DNA from: Sphingobacterium micropteri
Lineage (GTDB): Bacteria; Bacteroidota; Bacteroidia; Sphingobacteriales; Sphingobacteriaceae
DNA length: 64,000 bases
Direction of reading: 5' to 3'
NCBI RefSeq assembly: GCF_014692515.1
Contig: NZ_JACOIK010000002.1
Location: 186,001-250,000 of the forward strand
The notes under the pieces: model-generated
The model's input: only the letters and a program-made list of their open reading frames with translations
Databases searched by the model: none
What the model was told of the DNA's origin: nothing
In this document: positions 36,956 through 43,674 of the stretch, piece after piece
Position numbering within the stretch: the stretch's first letter is position 1
Layout of the letters: the number at the start of each line of letters is the position of its first letter
Position numbers and translations under genes: made by a program

Positions 36956-37222
36956 ATGGACACAAGAAACGAACTTTACCATCATCTCATTAAACAATTT
37001 CAGGACTATAGTGCTGAAGAATTGGTTCAACTTAATAATGAGCTTGTATCCGGCCGGTGGGGAACAAGCCGAAGTACTTTTCGTACAGCAGTCTTAAATA
37101 CGCTATCCAAAAAGGGAGTAGATTTATCGGCTATTATTCATCGTAACGATGGCTTTACGACGATACAGATTGTGCCTGTGGCACTAACCGAGAACAATGT
37201 ATTAATTCCGCTACCGGAATAA
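36956..37222 (+). CDS. Small conserved-looking protein of unknown function
   Basis: This 88-residue soluble protein has no signal peptide or membrane segment. The N-terminal half is predicted helical (NELYHHLIKQFQDYSAEELVQLNNEL) and includes a motif rich in Gly, Arg and Ser (SGRWGTSRSTFRTAV) suggestive of nucleic-acid or phosphate contact. The C-terminal half is likely beta strand. I do not recognise the family. A consensus-quality promoter upstream and normal codon usage support it as a real gene. Confidence 0.6.
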   Translation: MDTRNELYHHLIKQFQDYSAEELVQLNNELVSGRWGTSRSTFRTAVLNTLSKKGVDLSAIIHRNDGFTTIQIVPVALTENNVLIPLPE

Positions 37223-37333
37223 GACAAACTATGTAGTATAAAAAACGCCAACGAAGTCTCCTCATTATAAAAAAATCAATTTCATTTTAATCTTATTGTA
37301 CAAATTGTATCTTTATGCGGAGCCATTTTGAAT

Positions 37334-39868
37334 ATGAGGAGAATAAGCTTGTTGAAATTGTTGATATTGATATTTACTCTTGGCGTGGCTGTACAGCATG
37401 TCGTGGCTCAACAAAAAATAAGTGGAACAGTTGTCGATGATGTAACAGGGAAAGGCGTTCCGCAGGCGAGTATACAAGTGCGGGAGACGGCGGATGGAAC
37501 ATCCTGTGATGCTTCAGGGCAATTTTTCTTAACAACAACGAGTCCGTTTCCGCTACAACTTGTAGTGTCTGCTGTTGGCTATAAAGAGCTGATCATACGT
37601 GTTGATTCCCTTCAGCAGCATTTACATATTGCGATGGAAGGTGATAAGCAGCTTATTGACGCGGTGGAGATCTCCCGTCGGCAAAAATATCGAAATCGAA
37701 ATCCTGCCGTCGATCTTATTCACCAAGTCATTAAACACAAACGCTCTAATCGCTTGGAAAATCAACCCAAGTTATCTTTTCAGCAATATGACAAACTGCA
37801 ATTTGGACTTGTAAATCCGTCGGAACAGTATAACAGGCGGATGGGAAGCTTAAGCTTTTTTTTCGACAATGTGGATACACTGACATCGCCAGGGAATAAA
37901 CTGCTTACGATTTTTATGCAGGAGCAGCTTAGTGATGTCTATTCCAAAAATGACCCTAAGGCGTTTAAAAAGCGGGTAAAATCAATCAAACAAACGGATT
38001 TTGACGATCGATATGTGAACAACCACAATATCCAATCGTATTTATCCTATCTCTTTCAGGATGTAGAGATTTATGATGAAAATATATTCCTGATCAATAA
38101 ATTATTTCTCAGTCCGATAGCGAACAATGCGCCAGTTTTTTATAAATATTATATTGCGGACACGATTGATACCGATGATGGCCGTTTGATTGAATTAAAC
38201 TTTGAACCGAGAAATAAAACGGACCTGTTACTTAGTGGTAAATTACGGATAACAACAGATGGACGGTTTGCGGTGCAGGGGGCTACCTTACGGGCAAACA
38301 AGGAAGCGAATCTGAATTGGGTAAATGATATAACGATTGACTTGCAATTTCGTCCGAATGCAGAAGGGTATATGTTCTTGGTTCGCAGTGATGTGGATAT
38401 TATGTTCGGTACAAACCGAAGCGATGCAGTATATGGTCGGAAGACGACGCATAATTTTGCCTATGACTTTGCTCCCTCTTTCTCGGACGATGTTTTTAAA
38501 GGAGCTCCTACAGAGGTGTTGAAAACAGCAAAAGACGATGAAGTTCTGGTTCAACAGCAGCGGCCGGTGCCGTTATCGACGGTGGAAAATAAGGTATATG
38601 CAAATGTAGATTCTTTGAACGATAACCGTACGTTTCGGACGATGCTTGCTGCCGGCTATCTGCTGGCACAAGGGTTCTATCCGGCGGGACCAGTAGAATT
38701 TGGACCATTAGAATATCTGTATTCGCGGAATAATATCGAGGGTAACCGGATACGGCTGAGTGGGCGAACGACATTAGGATTTTCGGATAAGGTCTTTATC
38801 GAGGGGTATTTAGCCTATGGGACACAAGATGGCGAGGTGAAATATTTCGTACGACCGACATTTTCCCTCAATGGCAAATCAGTCGCTACGTTTCCGGCGC
38901 ACTACTTACAAGTGGCGGTGCAGCATGATATTTTCGATCCCGGTAGGATGCTCGGTTTTAAAAAAGGAGACAGTTTTTTTCAGTCTATACGAAGCAACCG
39001 CCCCACGAAATGGATGGACACGTATGCGTATCAACTTAAACACTTGATAGAATTTGGCAACCATGTGAGCCTGCAAAGCTCGTTTATCCATCATCGTAGG
39101 CGTGCAATAGGGGATTTACAATTTATTTCGTCGGGCGACGAACCCTACAATATACCCAATATAAACACCAATGAGTTGGAATTTATACTGCGATGGGCAC
39201 CAAAAGAGAAATTCTACTATCGTAACTTGACACGCAATACAATTATCGAAAAGTATCCCGTTTTTACGTTACAATATAATCGCGGGTTAAAGGGATTTTG
39301 GAGTGGGGATTATACTTTTAATGCGGTGCGTGGTTCGGTGTCAAAACGTTTTTTCTTAAATCAACTCGGTTTTGCAGATATGACATGGAGTGGTGGGAAA
39401 ATCTGGGGTACCCTTCCCTATCCGTTGCTGGAAATGCCAAATGTGTTCCGTGACGAGGATACCCGCCATGAAATTGATTTTTCGATGATGCGTAGTATGG
39501 AGTTTGTCGCCGACGCGTATATCCGCTTGGCATTTGAACATCAATTGGAAGGGTTTATTTTGAATAAAATTCCCCTGATCAAGAAACTTAAGCTCCGGGA
39601 GATTTGGGGTGGGAAGATGTTTTATGGAAGGTTGAGCGATGCGAATAATCCGTATATTAGTAAGGACGTAGTCCATTTTGATACCGATGCGGATGGCCAT
39701 ATCATGACGCACGTATTTGATAACAAGGTGCCCTATTGGGAGGGAAAAGTGGGCATTGATAATATTTTTCGTCTGCTGCGCGTTGAGTATATACGTCGGT
39801 TAAACTATACAGGATTACCAAACGTCGATAAAGACAGGTATCGGGTAAGCCTTCATTTAAATTTCTAA
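37334..39868 (+). CDS. DUF5686 outer-membrane protein with carboxypeptidase-like domain
   Basis: This large protein has 844 residues counted from the ATG at 37334; an in-frame TTG at 37328 adds two residues. A signal peptide ends near residue 26 (VVAQ). A carboxypeptidase-D regulatory-like beta domain (about 28-110, KISGTVVDDVTGKGVPQAS) is followed by a region with NPAVDLIHQVIKHKRSNR and a long beta-rich C-terminal part ending RVSLHLNF. This is the layout of Bacteroidota DUF5686 proteins, thought to be outer-membrane beta barrels. Substrate or function is not known. The enoyl-CoA hydratase gene begins 4 bp after it. Confidence 0.8.
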   Translation: MRRISLLKLLILIFTLGVAVQHVVAQQKISGTVVDDVTGKGVPQASIQVRETADGTSCDASGQFFLTTTSPFPLQLVVSAVGYKELIIRVDSLQQHLHIAMEGDKQLIDAVEISRRQKYRNRNPAVDLIHQVIKHKRSNRLENQPKLSFQQYDKLQFGLVNPSEQYNRRMGSLSFFFDNVDTLTSPGNKLLTIFMQEQLSDVYSKNDPKAFKKRVKSIKQTDFDDRYVNNHNIQSYLSYLFQDVEIYDENIFLINKLFLSPIANNAPVFYKYYIADTIDTDDGRLIELNFEPRNKTDLLLSGKLRITTDGRFAVQGATLRANKEANLNWVNDITIDLQFRPNAEGYMFLVRSDVDIMFGTNRSDAVYGRKTTHNFAYDFAPSFSDDVFKGAPTEVLKTAKDDEVLVQQQRPVPLSTVENKVYANVDSLNDNRTFRTMLAAGYLLAQGFYPAGPVEFGPLEYLYSRNNIEGNRIRLSGRTTLGFSDKVFIEGYLAYGTQDGEVKYFVRPTFSLNGKSVATFPAHYLQVAVQHDIFDPGRMLGFKKGDSFFQSIRSNRPTKWMDTYAYQLKHLIEFGNHVSLQSSFIHHRRRAIGDLQFISSGDEPYNIPNINTNELEFILRWAPKEKFYYRNLTRNTIIEKYPVFTLQYNRGLKGFWSGDYTFNAVRGSVSKRFFLNQLGFADMTWSGGKIWGTLPYPLLEMPNVFRDEDTRHEIDFSMMRSMEFVADAYIRLAFEHQLEGFILNKIPLIKKLKLREIWGGKMFYGRLSDANNPYISKDVVHFDTDADGHIMTHVFDNKVPYWEGKVGIDNIFRLLRVEYIRRLNYTGLPNVDKDRYRVSLHLNF

Positions 39869-39872
39869 TGTG

Positions 39873-40652
39873 ATGCAAGAAACACCTACTTATTTTCTGT
39901 TGGAGATCAAACATAAAACGGCTTATATCACGGTGAATAGACCGGATAAGTTGAACGCATTGAATACACTTGTGTTAGCAGAACTTGCGAAAATATTGGC
40001 AACATTAAAAGAGGATGAGGATGTGCATGGGATAATTCTAACTGGGGCAGGTGATAAAGCTTTTGTGGCGGGTGCTGATATTAAAGAGTTTCAAGAATTT
40101 TCGGCTGATGAAGCGTGGCAGTTGTCGAAATCCGGACAGGAAGAGGTGATGGATGAACTGTATACTTTTCCAAAACCGGTGATTGCGGCCATCAATGGAT
40201 TTGCATTGGGCGGAGGCTTGGAGTTGGCTATGGCCTGCCATATCCGTGTGGCGAGTGAGCTGGCAAAGATGGGGCTCCCGGAGGTTTCCTTAGGGATTAT
40301 TCCAGGATACGGTGGCACCCAACGGTTGCCGCAATTGGTCGGCCGTGGAAAAGCATTGGAAATGATTATGACGGGTGAGATGATTGATGCAGCGGATGCA
40401 AGACAATGGGGGCTGGTTAATTACGTGGTATCGCCAGGGGAATTGATTTCTACTTGCGAAAAGCTTTTGGAAAAAATGTACCAACGTTCGCAAACCGCGA
40501 TTGCGGAGGCTATCCGGGTGGTGAATATAGGGCTTATGGAGCCGGAGAAAGGCTATGAAGAAGAGATGGATGCATTTGCTGCTGCTTTTGATACCCCGGA
40601 TTTTAAAGAAGGGGTGACGGCTTTCTTGGAAAAACGAAAACCAAACTTTTAA
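39873..40652 (+). CDS. Enoyl-CoA hydratase/isomerase family protein (crotonase)
   Basis: This 259-residue crotonase-fold enzyme likely hydrates trans-2-enoyl-CoA in beta-oxidation or a related pathway. The oxyanion-hole segments are AFVAGADIKEF (64-73) and GFALGGGLELA (109-119). Both catalytic glutamates of true hydratases appear present, E117 (GGLELA) and E137 (LPEVSLG), followed by GYGGTQRLPQLVG. ATG 39873 is chosen; an in-frame GTG at 39870 adds one residue. Substrate chain length is not predictable. Confidence 0.88.
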   Translation: MQETPTYFLLEIKHKTAYITVNRPDKLNALNTLVLAELAKILATLKEDEDVHGIILTGAGDKAFVAGADIKEFQEFSADEAWQLSKSGQEEVMDELYTFPKPVIAAINGFALGGGLELAMACHIRVASELAKMGLPEVSLGIIPGYGGTQRLPQLVGRGKALEMIMTGEMIDAADARQWGLVNYVVSPGELISTCEKLLEKMYQRSQTAIAEAIRVVNIGLMEPEKGYEEEMDAFAAAFDTPDFKEGVTAFLEKRKPNF

Positions 40653-40660
40653 TATCTTTG
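40653..40660 (+). promoter_or_regulatory. Candidate -7 element of the AI-2E permease gene
   Basis: TATCTTTG matches TAnnTTTG and starts immediately after the crotonase stop, giving a leader of about 23 nt before the ATG at 40689. No proper -33 TTG is seen. Confidence 0.35.
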
Positions 40661-40688
40661 TTCATACGTTATAGATGTTATTAACTGT

Positions 40689-41735
40689 ATGAACAATCCT
40701 GTTTTTTCCCAAAAAGAGAGAAACATTATTATTCTCTTAATCGTCCTGACTTTGGGCGGTATTCTCTTGTACGCTACGCGCGGAATTTTTGGTGCTTTTC
40801 TCGGTACGTTGGTTATGTATACACTCTTTCGTACACTAAACATTTTCTTTATCGAGAAATGGCGATGGCCGAAACCTTTGTCTGCCGTGGTTATTATTAT
40901 CCTTTCTATTTTTATTATTGTATTACCTTTCGTGGGCATTGGTAGCATGCTTGTGCGGAAAGCGATAGAGCTACAGGAAAACCCCGTCTGGATAAAGCAG
41001 GTTATCGATGCGATCAACAAATTTGCGGGCGATACCTTGGGAAAGCCGGATTTGCTGAAAGAACAGCTCCAGTCGAGTGCTGCTTATTTCGGAACGTTGC
41101 TGACGGCGGTGCTGGGTGGAGCAGCTAATGTATTTATCGAGGTAACCGTGATGTATTTCATCTTGTATTTTCTGTTTGTCAACTACCAAGGGTTTGAAAA
41201 CGGTATATTATACTATCTGCCGTTTGATGAGGAGCAGGCGGTGGTTTTTGGGACGGAATTGAAAAACATCACCTATTCCAACATTGTGGGGCAAACGATT
41301 ATTGCGATTGTTCAAGGCGGATGTCTGGCGATCGGTTTTTGGATATTTGGCGTTAATGACGCACTGTTCTGGGGTGTTATCTGTGCCATTCTGTCGTTTA
41401 TTCCCCTTTTGGGACCGCCGTTAATTTTTGTGCCGGCTACGTTGATACTGCTTTCTCAAGGACAAACTTGGCAAGGAATAGGATTGCTTATCTGGGGTTT
41501 CGGCTTGGTGATTAATATTGATAATGTGCTCCGTTTTATCATTAATAAAAAGATCGGGAATATCCATCCGCTGATTACCGTAATCGGGGTGATTATCGGA
41601 CTTCCACTTTTCGGTCTTATAGGTCTAGTGTATGGCCCGTTATTGCTGGCTTATTTTTTAATCGCGGTGAAGATATATAAAGCGAATAAGCGTCTGTCGC
41701 TAAAACGAGAGGAGCTAGAAAAGAGAAAAGAATAA
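40689..41735 (+). CDS. AI-2E family (PerM/TqsA-like) transporter
   Basis: This 348-residue inner-membrane protein has about eight hydrophobic segments and the family core (NVFIEVTVMYFILYFLFV; FWGVICAILSFIPLLGPPLIFVPATL; GNIHPLITVIGVIIGLPLFGLIGLVYGPLL). Members export or exchange small solutes; some move autoinducer-2 and others act as sodium/proton antiporters. Nothing in the sequence or neighbourhood fixes the substrate. The C-terminal tail is highly charged. A bidirectional terminator separates it from the convergent lactate dehydrogenase gene. Confidence 0.85.
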   Translation: MNNPVFSQKERNIIILLIVLTLGGILLYATRGIFGAFLGTLVMYTLFRTLNIFFIEKWRWPKPLSAVVIIILSIFIIVLPFVGIGSMLVRKAIELQENPVWIKQVIDAINKFAGDTLGKPDLLKEQLQSSAAYFGTLLTAVLGGAANVFIEVTVMYFILYFLFVNYQGFENGILYYLPFDEEQAVVFGTELKNITYSNIVGQTIIAIVQGGCLAIGFWIFGVNDALFWGVICAILSFIPLLGPPLIFVPATLILLSQGQTWQGIGLLIWGFGLVINIDNVLRFIINKKIGNIHPLITVIGVIIGLPLFGLIGLVYGPLLLAYFLIAVKIYKANKRLSLKREELEKRKE

Positions 41736-41777
41736 AAAACAGGCTGTATCAAAAGTAAGGATACAGCCTGTTTTTTT
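41734..41777. terminator. Bidirectional terminator between convergent genes
   Basis: The arms AAAAAACAGGCTGTATC (41734-41750) and GATACAGCCTGTTTTTTT (41760-41777) pair perfectly around a 9-nt loop. A-run on one side and T-run on the other make it functional for both the AI-2E gene and the minus-strand flavoenzyme gene. Confidence 0.9.
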
Positions 41778-41780
41778 ATG

Positions 41781-42950
41781 CTATCTTTTCAATAACCTTT
41801 CTGGGAATTGACTCACATTTTCTAATGTAAGTTGCTGCATCACCTGATAAAGCTGTGCTTTGAACAAATTGATGGTGTGCTCGCCACCCTCATCGCCTAA
41901 AGCACCGACACCGTACATGAACGGACGGCCCATAAAGTTAAAATCGGAACCCACGGCATGAGCCCGGGCGAGATCGACTCCGGAGCGTATACCGCCATCT
42001 AACATGATTTTTATTTTTTCTTTGTAAGTTGGATTGCTGGCGAGGTGTATTAACGAATTGATAGACGATTCTCCAGCATCTATTTGGCGTCCTCCGTGAT
42101 TGGATACAATCACGCCGTCCGCACCGATGCTGATAACCGCTTCCATATCTTCATCGCTTGTAATACCTTTTACCACGAGTGCACCTTTCCAGATATCGCG
42201 GATGGCTTTTACTTTTTCTATATTGACCTTACCCGTAAAGGTACGATCCATAAACTTCCCAAGCTGTGCTAAATCGAGTCCTTTCTCCATATACGGTTTT
42301 AAAGTCGCGAAAGAAGGTATGCCATGTTGCAAGGTTTTGATACCCCACAACGGGCGTGACGCAGCTTGGACTATATTCGATATGTTCATCTTAGGCGGCA
42401 TGGATAGACCCGCTTTTATCTCGCGGTAGCGGAGCCCGAAAGAGGGCACATCCACCAAAACCACTAATACGGGGCATTCAATGGCCTCTAAACGGCGCAA
42501 GATATCATTGCGAAGCCGGTTCTCCGTTGGGTGGTACAGTTGAAACCACGCCTTACCTTCCGAGACCTCGGCAATACGCTCGATACTGCTGGTGGATACC
42601 GTGCTCAAGGTATATGGAATATCATGTTTGGCCGCGGCTTTCGCTAAGATTTCGGGTGCATTGGGCCACATCAATCCTTGGAGACCAATGGGGGAGATGC
42701 CGAAAGGCGCGTTGTAGCGCCTTCCGAAAAGCTCAACGGACATGTCAATATCGCCCGATACACGGAGGTATTGTGGTTTCAGTACAATATCGTCGAAGTC
42801 GCTTTCATTTTTTGCCAAATTCCATTCTTCGTTGCAGCCTCCCTCAAGGTAATCAAATGCGAATTTTGGAATCCTGGATTTTGCTTTTTTCCTTAAATCT
42901 GCGATAGAAGGATATTTTGAATTATATCGATATACGATTTTCCCACTCAT
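41781..42950 (-). CDS. lldD: FMN-dependent alpha-hydroxy-acid dehydrogenase (L-lactate dehydrogenase-like)
   Basis: This 389-residue TIM-barrel flavoenzyme oxidises L-lactate or a similar 2-hydroxy acid to the keto acid. The active-site block VSNHGGRQID supplies the catalytic base H285 and substrate-binding R288; K261 (VVKGI) contacts the FMN and Y139 (QLYH) lines the pocket. FMN phosphate binding is seen in DGGIRSGVD and FNFMGRPFMYG. The length is typical. Substrate specificity (lactate versus glycolate or mandelate) is not certain. It is monocistronic, with a dyad repeat in its upstream region. Confidence 0.88.
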   Translation of the reverse strand: MSGKIVYRYNSKYPSIADLRKKAKSRIPKFAFDYLEGGCNEEWNLAKNESDFDDIVLKPQYLRVSGDIDMSVELFGRRYNAPFGISPIGLQGLMWPNAPEILAKAAAKHDIPYTLSTVSTSSIERIAEVSEGKAWFQLYHPTENRLRNDILRRLEAIECPVLVVLVDVPSFGLRYREIKAGLSMPPKMNISNIVQAASRPLWGIKTLQHGIPSFATLKPYMEKGLDLAQLGKFMDRTFTGKVNIEKVKAIRDIWKGALVVKGITSDEDMEAVISIGADGVIVSNHGGRQIDAGESSINSLIHLASNPTYKEKIKIMLDGGIRSGVDLARAHAVGSDFNFMGRPFMYGVGALGDEGGEHTINLFKAQLYQVMQQLTLENVSQFPERLLKR

Positions 42951-42986
42951 TTCTGAAAAAGTAATTTAAAAAAGTCTAGCGAATAT

Positions 42987-43022
42987 ACACACAATTTCCA
43001 TATGTACTGTCCTGTTGTGTGT
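42987..43022. repeat. Dyad repeat upstream of lldD
   Basis: ACACACAA (42987-42994) and TTGTGTGT (43015-43022) are perfect inverted copies with a 20-bp spacer, starting 37 bp upstream of the lldD start codon. The spacing of two arms by about two helical turns fits a regulator site, but no regulator is nearby. Confidence 0.35.
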
Positions 43023-43068
43023 CGTTCTATTCAGGTTTTTATGGCATAAGGTGGATTTTGTAGGAGGA

Positions 43069-43273
43069 TACGTTTGTATTCGTGTAATACGGTTCTTTTT
43101 GTAGGGAAGTACGTTTGTATTCATGTAATACGGATCGTTTTGTGGGGAAGTACGTTTGTATTCGTGTAATACGGATCATTTTGTGGGGAAGTACGTTTGT
43201 ATTTGTGTAATACGGATCATTTTGTAGGGGAATACGTTTGTATTTGTGGAATAAGATCCGTTTTGTGGGCAAA
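43069..43273. repeat. Five tandem copies of a 41-bp repeat
   Basis: Copies begin at 43069, 43110, 43151, 43192 and 43233, exactly 41 bp apart, each opening with TACGTTTGTATT. A partial copy (GGATTTTGTAGGAGGA) precedes the first. Each of the first four contains GTATT-N5-AATAC, a small inverted repeat whose loop varies (cgtgt, catgt, cgtgt, tgtgt) while the arms stay fixed; the fifth is decayed. Because 41 is not a multiple of three, the open frame across it on the minus strand is not a plausible gene. It lies in the gap between divergent lldD and metE. Confidence 0.93.
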
Positions 43274-43320
43274 AAAGTCTTTTTGCCAAACTTTATAAAA
43301 GGTGTTTTTACGTTAAAAAC
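43268..43320. repeat. Two short hairpins after the 41-bp repeats
   Basis: GGCAAAAA (43268-43275) pairs with TTTTTGCC (43280-43287) around a 4-nt loop, and GTTTTTA (43304-43310) pairs with TAAAAAC (43314-43320) around CGT. Both lie in non-coding DNA upstream of the metE promoter. They could end transcripts arising in the repeats, but neither has a clear T-run. Confidence 0.4.
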
Positions 43321-43464
43321 GGCATTTTTGGCGGTTTAAACGTAGAAAACGGCCCGTTTGCTTAGAAAACGAGGGGGTATAATATCGCCAAAATTTTTAT
43401 CCCTATACTCATGAACTCACTTCGTTCGGTTTTGCTTTTTTTACGGGAAAAAGAAGATAAAGAT

Positions 43465-43495
43465 TTTGTAAAATACCATTTTATTCTTATCTTAG
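43465..43495 (+). promoter_or_regulatory. Promoter of the SAM riboswitch-metE transcript
   Basis: TTTG at 43465-43468, a 19-bp spacer and TATCTTAG at 43488-43495 match the Bacteroidota consensus with one mismatch. The predicted start, about 6 bp downstream, coincides with the first base of the riboswitch P1 helix at 43500, which supports the call. Confidence 0.6.
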
Positions 43496-43499
43496 CCCC

Positions 43500-43599
43500 G
43501 CTTATAGAGAAAGGCCGAGGGAGTAGACCCGGTGAAGCCTTAGCAACCTGTCTCTTGACAAGGTGCTACATTCTACTCCTGATTGGGAGAAAGATAAGC
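43500..43599 (+). promoter_or_regulatory. SAM-I (S-box) riboswitch
   Basis: This 100-nt aptamer senses S-adenosylmethionine and should repress metE when SAM is plentiful. The S-box landmarks are visible in order: P1 5' strand GCTTAT (43500-43505), AGAGAAAGGCCGAGGGA, the GACCCGGTGAAGCCTTAGCA core, CAACCTG, AAGGTGCTACATTCTACTCC and the closing GAAAGATAAGC whose ATAAGC (43594-43599) pairs with the P1 5' strand. It lies 76 bp upstream of the metE start in the sense orientation. Confidence 0.93.
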
Positions 43600-43601
43600 T
43601 G

Positions 43602-43626
43602 AGCACACTCGTTCTGGTGTCCTTTT
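43602..43626 (+). terminator. Possible expression-platform hairpin of the SAM riboswitch
   Basis: AGCACACT (43602-43609) can pair with GGTGTCCT (43616-43623) with one C-C mismatch and one wobble, followed by TTT. It directly follows P1, so it may be the terminator of the riboswitch. It is short and I could not identify a clear antiterminator. Confidence 0.4.
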
Positions 43627-43674
43627 CTCCAAAGCAAATAGTAAAAAGAATTTAAACACAACACGTACATATTT

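Noticed and set aside
36719..36965. 78-codon minus-strand frame between nuoN and the 88-residue gene
   Set aside because: It covers a consensus-quality plus-strand promoter and its product has no signal, domain or good start.
43039..43272. 77-codon minus-strand frame across the 41-bp repeats
   Set aside because: The repeat period is not a multiple of three, so the protein is the repeat read in changing frames; no selection for coding is apparent.
43411..43602. 63-codon plus-strand frame ahead of metE
   Set aside because: It runs through the SAM riboswitch aptamer, which explains the conserved sequence better than a peptide would.
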